From contig JBBRLA010000209.1 in assembly GCA_038231615.1 (NCBI GenBank), positions 1 to 12,377 on the forward strand: a stretch of 12,377 bases of DNA. Direction: 5' to 3'. Position 1 is the first letter of the stretch. The number at the start of each line of letters is the position of its first letter. A model generated the notes under the pieces. That model made no database searches. It saw nothing but the letters and a program-made list of their open reading frames with translations, and was not told the DNA's origin. Positions 8,649 to 12,377 of this stretch are shown here, one piece after another. The stretch comes from JBBRLA01 sp038231615 (GTDB lineage: Bacteria > Myxococcota_A > Polyangia > Palsa-1104 > JAEUJZ01). The position numbers and the translations under genes are program-made.

Positions 8649-9041
8649 ATGACCAAATCCGATCTGATCGAGATAGTGGCCGCGCAGCTTCAGCTTCCAA
8701 AAGGGAAGGCTGAGCAAATCATCAATTGTATCTTCGACTCGATGGAAGAGAGTCTCAAGAGCGGCCAGCGTATTGAGATTCGCGGGTTTGGGAGCTTCGA
8801 GATACGGAAGTACAAGGCCTATGAGGGACGCAACCCACGGACCGGTGATCCGGTCGAGGTGAACCCCAAGCGGCTTCCGTTCTTCAAGGTGGGCAAAGAG
8901 TTGAAGGAACGCGTTAACGCCGCTGCGGTTGCGAAAGAAACCGCCGCCTCTTCTGGCGGGGAGGGAAAACCCTCCGGCCCAGGGAAGAAACCGGGCCAGG
9001 GCCAGGGCCAGGGGAAGAAACCCCGGTCCCCATCGAGGTAG
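8649..9041 (+). CDS. HU/IHF-family DNA-bending protein with basic C-terminal tail
   Basis: Small dimeric nucleoid protein that binds and bends DNA. Residues 1-90 form the complete family fold: MTKSDLIEIVAAQL helix, dimerisation helices to about 40, then IEIRGFGSFEIRKYKAYEGR, the beta-arm tip RNPRTG with the intercalating Pro63, and the closing PKRLPFFKVGKELKERVN. The sequence is closer to IHF-beta-like proteins of Deltaproteobacteria than to E. coli HU, but I cannot separate the subtypes reliably. Residues 91-130 are an added low-complexity tail rich in Gly, Lys, Pro and Gln (PGKKPGQGQGQGKKP). It probably gives extra non-specific DNA contact, as lysine-rich tails do in other bacteria; that is inference. 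The gene has its own promoter-like sequence and a strong GGGAGG site. Its third-position GC is lower in the core than in neighbouring genes. Confidence 0.93.
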   Translation: MTKSDLIEIVAAQLQLPKGKAEQIINCIFDSMEESLKSGQRIEIRGFGSFEIRKYKAYEGRNPRTGDPVEVNPKRLPFFKVGKELKERVNAAAVAKETAASSGGEGKPSGPGKKPGQGQGQGKKPRSPSR

Positions 9042-9091
9042 CGCCTCGCTGAGCGAGTAAAGAAAAAGAAAAGATCCTATAAGAGAGGGCG

Positions 9092-9121
9092 CTGGCGCCA
9101 TTCGTCCAGCGTTGGCGCCAG
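9092..9121. repeat. Paired TGGCGCCA palindromes forming a 9-bp inverted repeat
   Basis: CTGGCGCCA (9092-9100) and TGGCGCCAG (9113-9121) are perfect inverted repeats with a 12-nt spacer. Each arm is itself the 8-bp palindrome TGGCGCCA, placed 20 bp apart start to start, about two helical turns. As RNA it would form a strong GC stem 51 nt after the HU/IHF stop, but no T-run follows. It may be a terminator stem, or a double operator for the downstream gene. Confidence 0.45.
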
Positions 9122-9298
9122 AGCCGCAATCGAGCACAAGTGGCCGATTCTGGGCCAGGTGGCCGGCTGGGACCGGGAGAAGTGGGACCACCCGCCGGCT
9201 ACTCCTTCCACGACGGATTGAGCGGCAAATGGTATCTGCGTTACCACGAAGTCCCTTGGCTGAGCCGACTCGAAAGGACCGGGCCCTGGCGCTTCTGA
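9120..9298 (+). pseudogene. Possible small frameshifted coding stretch
   Basis: No family recognised. In one frame (9138-9197) the sequence reads KWPILGQVAGWDREKWDHPP with almost every third codon position G or C. It then runs into TPSTTD and a stop. From 9197 the -1 frame reads on as GYSFHDGLSGKWYLRYHEV and ends WLSRLERTGPWRF at TGA 9296-9298, also protein-like and rich in Trp and Tyr. A single missing base in the C-rich stretch around 9189-9197 would join both into one reading frame. No ATG or convincing start exists upstream: the first frame continues back to the HU/IHF stop without ATG, GTG or TTG. The second frame ends 2 nt before the ATG at 9301. It may be a decayed gene, a sequencing error, or chance. 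Confidence 0.3.
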
Positions 9299-9300
9299 CC

Positions 9301-10164
9301 ATGCGCCCCCGTCCCCCAAGCCTGCTGGAGCAGAGCGGGGTGGGCATCTTCGCCCTCGACGGCAGCGGCGGGGCCATCAGCATGAGGCGTGCCTACCTAC
9401 TCATGGGCGTGCACTACGCCATGTGGGAGATCTCCGGCCTGTGCGCGATGGCCTTCGGCGCCGGGATCGGCGCGACGCTCGGCGGCGCCGGTGCGGTGCT
9501 CGGCGGCCTCGGGGGAACGGCGTTTTCGGCCCTGTCCATCTGGCGCCGGCTCCAGACCCGGGCCATTCGTGGCCGCTTCATGGACCTGTACCGCCGCGGT
9601 GCCTCGGACGATGCCGAGGCGTTCTGCCGACGCATCCTTTCGAGCCGCGGGTCCCGGCCCCTCGAACGAGCCATTGTCCACCACTGCATCGCCCTTCTGC
9701 GCATGCGCTCCGGTGATTTCGCCGACGCGTACGAGGAGTTGCACCACGCCCGCGCGCTTCAGGAGCAGTGGCCGGTCAACTTCAATCTCATCGAGCGGGC
9801 GATACTGACGTCCGCCGAGGTGCTGACGCTGGTGAACCTTGGGCGCCTCGCCGAGGCGCGGTCTCGCTTCGAAGGGTGGCGGGAGCCACGGGGCGACTTC
9901 CTGCGCCTCCGGCACCTTACCGCCGACCTGATCGTGCAATTCGGCGAGGGGCGCCTGCGCGTCCCCGAGGAAGAAATGTGGCGCCGCGCGCATGCGTCGC
10001 TGGCGACGATGTTCAGCGGGATGCTGCTGCCGCTCTGTGCGTGGGGCTTCGCCGAGCTGGGCGAGGTGGAGATGTCCGAGCACCTGCGGGCCGTCGCCAT
10101 CGATCGGGACACCACGTCGTGGCAGGCCCTGTTCCCGGCACTCCATGACTGGATACGGCGATGA
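9301..10164 (+). CDS. Hypothetical protein with glycine-zipper segment and helical repeats
   Basis: I do not recognise a named family. The 287-residue product has a short N-terminal region, a hydrophobic stretch at about 31-80 with a glycine-zipper pattern (AFGAGIGATLGGAGAVLGG) that could be one or two membrane helices, then an alpha-helical region (83-287). That region has TPR-like spacing: AEAFCRRIL, ERAIVHHCIALLRMRSGDFADAYEELHHARAL, AEVLTLVNLGRLAEARSRFEGW, and ELGEVEMSEHLRAVAID. This suggests a membrane-anchored scaffold or interaction protein. The frame is open upstream to 9112, but that part lacks coding-like third positions, so I start at ATG 9301. ATG 9382 (MRRAYLLMGVHYAMWE) is an alternative. 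Neither has a clear Shine-Dalgarno; the 9301 start sits 2 nt after the preceding stretch's stop, which allows coupling. It converges on the lipoprotein gene. Confidence 0.7.
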   Translation: MRPRPPSLLEQSGVGIFALDGSGGAISMRRAYLLMGVHYAMWEISGLCAMAFGAGIGATLGGAGAVLGGLGGTAFSALSIWRRLQTRAIRGRFMDLYRRGASDDAEAFCRRILSSRGSRPLERAIVHHCIALLRMRSGDFADAYEELHHARALQEQWPVNFNLIERAILTSAEVLTLVNLGRLAEARSRFEGWREPRGDFLRLRHLTADLIVQFGEGRLRVPEEEMWRRAHASLATMFSGMLLPLCAWGFAELGEVEMSEHLRAVAIDRDTTSWQALFPALHDWIRR

Positions 10165-10322
10165 ATTCCTGGAAGTCGACTTCCGAAAGCAGGACCCGAT
10201 TCTGGCAGTCCCCGACTGCCGCGCAGCCGCCGAACCTCGCGCCATCCGCGGGGTTGCGGCCCGAAAAGGGTCAGTCTCCGGACCTTCCGGTGACCTCCTC
10301 CGCGGGCCCCGGCCGCCCGGCT
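10165..10322. terminator. Convergent intergenic region with two hairpins
   Basis: The 158 bp between two convergent stop codons hold a perfect 14-bp palindrome GGAAGTCGACTTCC (10171-10184) and a stem GGCAGTC/GACTGCC (10204-10210 and 10214-10220) with a CCC loop. Either could help end transcription from both sides. Neither has a T-run on either strand, so classical intrinsic termination is not supported. Confidence 0.35.
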
Positions 10323-11135
10323 CTATCTTGGGATACCCACCGTGATCGTCGGGGAGATGTCCAGTTGCAGCGCCCCCGCCGGGACCGGATCGCCGGCCTT
10401 CACCTTGGGCGGGTTGCTTGTGCTGGTCGCCAGCAGGAACACGAAGGGCACCTTCGGGTTCATCACATCGGCCACGAGCTGCGTCCGCGCCGCCGAGGGG
10501 TCGGCCACCACCAGGTGCTGGCTGCCGTCCGCGAAGGGCGTCCCCCGCTTGATCGGCCCGATCGTGCCGATCTGCAAGACCCCCGGGTCGGTCCTGGACT
10601 GCGCGTTCTGCGGACCCACGTAGACCTCCATCTCGGGGATGTCGAAGGTCAGCGTGTTCTTCGGCATCCCGTAGGCCAGGTCGATCGTCCGCACCCCCTG
10701 GATCAGCTTCTGGTTCACGCTGCTCTGGAACGCCGGGTCCGACGCCAAGTTCACTGTATAAGTCAGCGTCAGGTTGGCCTGCGCATAACACACCGAACCG
10801 TCGCATACCCCGGTCACCTGCGCGTCCTTGATCTGGTTGTCGATCGCCTGGCAGGTGGCCAGTTGCGCCGAACAGGGGATGCTCGGCACGGTCCCCATGG
10901 TCGTGCCAAAATCGTGAGCATAGGTCTGCGTTTGCAGATGGACCGGCACGTCCAGGATGTTCGCGTCGATCAGGCCGCAGCCCGAAAGGCAGACAGAGAG
11001 GCCGCCTGAAAAGGCCAGGGCCCGCAGGCCGTGCACGAATGACGATGATCGCGAAGCGCGAAGCGCCGCGGTGGATGATGATCGCGAAGCGCGAAGCGCC
11101 GCGGTGGATGATGACAATAGGGTTAGTCTCCGCAT
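10323..11135 (-). CDS. Predicted outer-surface lipoprotein, function unknown
   Basis: The protein has a lipoprotein signal: hydrophobic GLRALAFSGGLSVCLSGC, with the lipobox LSG before Cys53 (numbered from ATG at 11135). The mature part of about 218 residues (GLIDANILDVPVHLQTQ onward) is mostly predicted beta-type, with four Cys at 88, 95, 111 and 116 that could form disulfides. It ends in a KVKAGDPVPAGALQLDISPTITVG stretch. It resembles the many uncharacterised lipoproteins of Myxococcota-like genomes; no enzyme motif is visible. The start is uncertain. ATG 11135 gives an MRRL n-region, but then two copies of an 11-residue repeat (STAALRASRSS) intervene. GTG at 11036 would give a textbook 19-residue signal peptide. 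Neither has a Shine-Dalgarno. It is divergent from the DUF429 gene by 60 bp. Confidence 0.7.
   Translation of the reverse strand: MRRLTLLSSSTAALRASRSSSTAALRASRSSSFVHGLRALAFSGGLSVCLSGCGLIDANILDVPVHLQTQTYAHDFGTTMGTVPSIPCSAQLATCQAIDNQIKDAQVTGVCDGSVCYAQANLTLTYTVNLASDPAFQSSVNQKLIQGVRTIDLAYGMPKNTLTFDIPEMEVYVGPQNAQSRTDPGVLQIGTIGPIKRGTPFADGSQHLVVADPSAARTQLVADVMNPKVPFVFLLATSTSNPPKVKAGDPVPAGALQLDISPTITVGIPR
11044..11109. repeat. Perfect 33-bp tandem duplication
   Basis: Two identical 33-bp units (11044-11076 and 11077-11109) are followed by the first 5 bases of a third. Each contains two adjacent GCGAAGC heptamers. If the lipoprotein starts at ATG 11135 they encode two STAALRASRSS copies before the signal peptide core. 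If it starts at GTG 11036 they form the transcript leader. Perfect identity points to a recent event. Confidence 0.95.
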
Positions 11136-11195
11136 GTTGATATCGTAGCACGACCCTTGACGCTGGGGCGGCGCCGCGTCATCGTGAGCAGCTAG
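11136..11195. promoter_or_regulatory. Short divergent intergenic region
   Basis: Sixty bases separate the lipoprotein ATG from the DUF429 gene. TTGACG (11157-11162) is a good plus-strand -35 hexamer, but no matching -10 is seen 16-18 nt downstream. On the minus strand TACGAT (complement of 11142-11147) resembles a -10 without a -35. Both genes probably depend on promoters here or use other sigma factors. Confidence 0.25.
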
Positions 11196-12329
11196 ATGCA
11201 GCGCGCGTTCCGCACCTTCATCGGAGTGGATCTGGGCGGTGGCAAGGGAAAAACCACCGCGGTGGCCCGGTTGCGCCTGTCGGATCAGGGGGTCGTCGTC
11301 GATGACTTTGGCGACGACAAACCCTGGTACGATGATCGCCTGATCGCCTACCTCCTGCGCCACGCGGGCGAGGCCGTCATCGCCATCGACGCCCCCCTGA
11401 CTCTGACCGCCTGCACCCGCTGCACCCTCCCCACCTGCCCCACCACCGAGCGCTGCGACGTCCCCGCCGTGCGCTGGCTGCGGGAACGCCACGCCCGGCT
11501 TTCGCAGATGGCCAGGATGACCGGGACAGCCGGAATGGCGGGCCAGAAGCCGCGTTACACCCCCTACACCCAGCGCGCCACCGAGGTCGTCCTCCACGAG
11601 GACTTCGGCATCCTCCCGCGGGAGACCCTGGGGCAGGGCATGGGCCCGCTGACCGCCCGCGCCGCCTACCTGCGCCGGGCCCTGGCAGAACACTTCACCC
11701 TGAACCGCGACCTCCTAGAGGTTTACCCCAAGGCCACCCTGGCCCAGCTCTTCCCCGACGCCCCCGAAGCCGCCGCCCTACCCGCCCCAAGATCCCCGGA
11801 ACCCGGCGCCCTGCGATCCATCGGCGTCACCTACAAGGACGGCAACGGCCGACCCCTTCAGCTCTATAGAAACGATACCAGGAACGGGGGCCAGGTGACA
11901 AATGGCGCATCCGGCAGGGTCGCCGTGGTGCTGACCCTGCAGCCCGCCGGGCAAAAACGCACCTCCGGCCCCGAAAACCCCACCGGCCCCGAAAGCCCCG
12001 AGGGCAGTGGCACCTTCCAGAACCGTGGCACCTTCGAGAACCGCGGCAAGAAAGAACCCCTCCAACTAGTCCGCTCCCAGATTGCCCGACACTACAAGCG
12101 TTCCGGCCACGCCACCCCCGTGCGTGAGCAGATCCTCCGCGGCCTCCCCGGCCTCAGCTTCGGCCCCGGGCAGTGGCAGGAGTTTGTCCTCCAGAACGAT
12201 CACCAGCTCGACGCCCTGCTCTGCGCCTACACCGCCTTTCTCTGGGCCCGAGATGGCTGGGACATGCCCAAAGACCCCGTCTTCACCGAGGATGGCTGGA
12301 TCTGGTTCCCGCCCAAAAAGATCCGCTGA
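11196..12329 (+). CDS. DUF429 family protein (predicted RNase H-fold)
   Basis: DUF429 proteins are predicted RNase H-like-fold proteins of unknown substrate. The 377-residue product starts with FIGVDLGGGKGKTTAVARL (Asp12), followed by AVIAIDAPLTL (Asp65), EVYPKATLAQLF (Glu175) and NDHQLDALLCAYTAFLWAR (Asp336, Asp339), which are the conserved acidic blocks of the family. It ends with DGWIWFPP. Two features stand out. A Cys cluster at 73, 76, 81 and 87 (CTRCTLPTCPTTERC) directly after the second Asp block could bind a metal. A low-complexity segment of about 100 residues (190-290), containing short tandem repeats, separates the EVYPKATL block from the C-terminal acidic block and makes the protein longer than typical members. 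PRYTPYTQRATEV and PRETLGQGMGPLTARA lie between the Cys cluster and Glu175. ATG 11196 sits just before the conserved first strand; the upstream GAGCAG is a weak ribosome binding site. Confidence 0.82.
   Translation: MQRAFRTFIGVDLGGGKGKTTAVARLRLSDQGVVVDDFGDDKPWYDDRLIAYLLRHAGEAVIAIDAPLTLTACTRCTLPTCPTTERCDVPAVRWLRERHARLSQMARMTGTAGMAGQKPRYTPYTQRATEVVLHEDFGILPRETLGQGMGPLTARAAYLRRALAEHFTLNRDLLEVYPKATLAQLFPDAPEAAALPAPRSPEPGALRSIGVTYKDGNGRPLQLYRNDTRNGGQVTNGASGRVAVVLTLQPAGQKRTSGPENPTGPESPEGSGTFQNRGTFENRGKKEPLQLVRSQIARHYKRSGHATPVREQILRGLPGLSFGPGQWQEFVLQNDHQLDALLCAYTAFLWARDGWDMPKDPVFTEDGWIWFPPKKIR
11967..12044. repeat. Two consecutive 18-bp imperfect tandem repeats in the DUF429 gene
   Basis: Units at 11967-11984 and 11985-12002 encode GPENPT and GPESPE. 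Units at 12009-12026 and 12027-12044 encode GTFQNR and GTFENR and differ at two bases. All are in frame and lie within the low-complexity insertion of the protein. Confidence 0.85.
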
Positions 12330-12364
12330 CCCAAGCGCCCCCTCCAGAAACCGGGAGTCAGGAA

Positions 12365-12369
12365 AGGAG
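12365..12369 (+). promoter_or_regulatory. Shine-Dalgarno-like site for a gene beyond the right edge
   Basis: AGGAG, within GGAAAGGAG, lies 36 nt after the DUF429 stop and 8 nt before the window end. A TTG at 12374-12376 or a start codon just outside would be correctly spaced. This suggests a further co-directional gene, possibly co-transcribed with the DUF429 gene. Confidence 0.4.
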
Positions 12370-12377
12370 CCGCTTGA

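Noticed and set aside
9112..9300. N-terminal extension of the helical-repeat protein
   Set aside because: Third codon positions and composition are not coding-like in this frame, and the stretch overlaps the better-supported split frames.
9060..9300. tRNA or small structured RNA gene
   Set aside because: Apart from the TGGCGCCA stem there is no cloverleaf, T-loop sequence or CCA end.
11044..11109. CRISPR-like array
   Set aside because: The two units are directly adjacent without spacers; it is a simple tandem duplication.
11136..11693. Extension of the lipoprotein frame to 456 residues
   Set aside because: It runs antisense through the DUF429 gene and would put a signal peptide in the middle of a protein.

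Overview
The window is high-GC bacterial chromosomal DNA. The gene types (HEAT-repeat membrane alkaline-phosphatase-fold protein, HU/IHF protein with a basic tail, a methylmalonyl-CoA mutase large subunit without a B12 domain, a Cys-poor lipoprotein, a long DUF429 protein) resemble Myxococcota or other former Deltaproteobacteria. That assignment is inference, since no rRNA or other marker gene is present.

Layout. (1) About 104-805 (+) is a decayed ISKra4-type transposase that keeps its N-terminal zinc-ribbon and C-terminal parts but has lost the middle with the first catalytic acidic residues. (2) 839-6474 (-) is a compact three-gene transcription unit, read right to left: a PLP-dependent D-cysteine desulfhydrase-like enzyme, radA, and a large membrane protein with an alkaline-phosphatase/sulfatase-fold domain and C-terminal HEAT-like repeats. 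The junctions are a 3-nt gap and a 4-nt overlap, so the genes are probably co-transcribed and the last two translationally coupled. (3) A 215-bp divergent region (6475-6689) leads into (4) the methylmalonyl-CoA mutase large subunit (6690-8483, +). (5) An HU/IHF-family gene (8649-9041, +) has its own promoter-like sequence and a strong ribosome binding site. (6) 9042-9298 holds a paired palindrome and what looks like a small frameshifted or degenerate coding stretch. (7) 9301-10164 (+) encodes an unrecognised glycine-zipper/helical-repeat protein. (8) A convergent lipoprotein gene (10323 to about 11135, -) has a perfect 33-bp tandem duplication in its 5' part. (9) 11196-12329 (+) encodes a DUF429 (predicted RNase H-fold) protein with a Cys cluster and a low-complexity insertion. 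A Shine-Dalgarno-like sequence at the right edge suggests another gene just outside.

Most genes are housekeeping or core-metabolic (DNA repair, D-cysteine detoxification, propionate/methylmalonyl-CoA metabolism, nucleoid architecture). I see no defence island, CRISPR array, phage module, tRNA or rRNA, and no obvious new multi-gene system. The most unusual signals are small: the almost exclusive use of CTT-TTG for a large set of Leu-Leu pairs in the three minus-strand operon genes, a Thr in place of the formylglycine Cys/Ser in the sulfatase-like protein, in-frame tandem repeats in several genes, the paired TGGCGCCA palindromes, and the broken small gene coupled to the helical-repeat gene.
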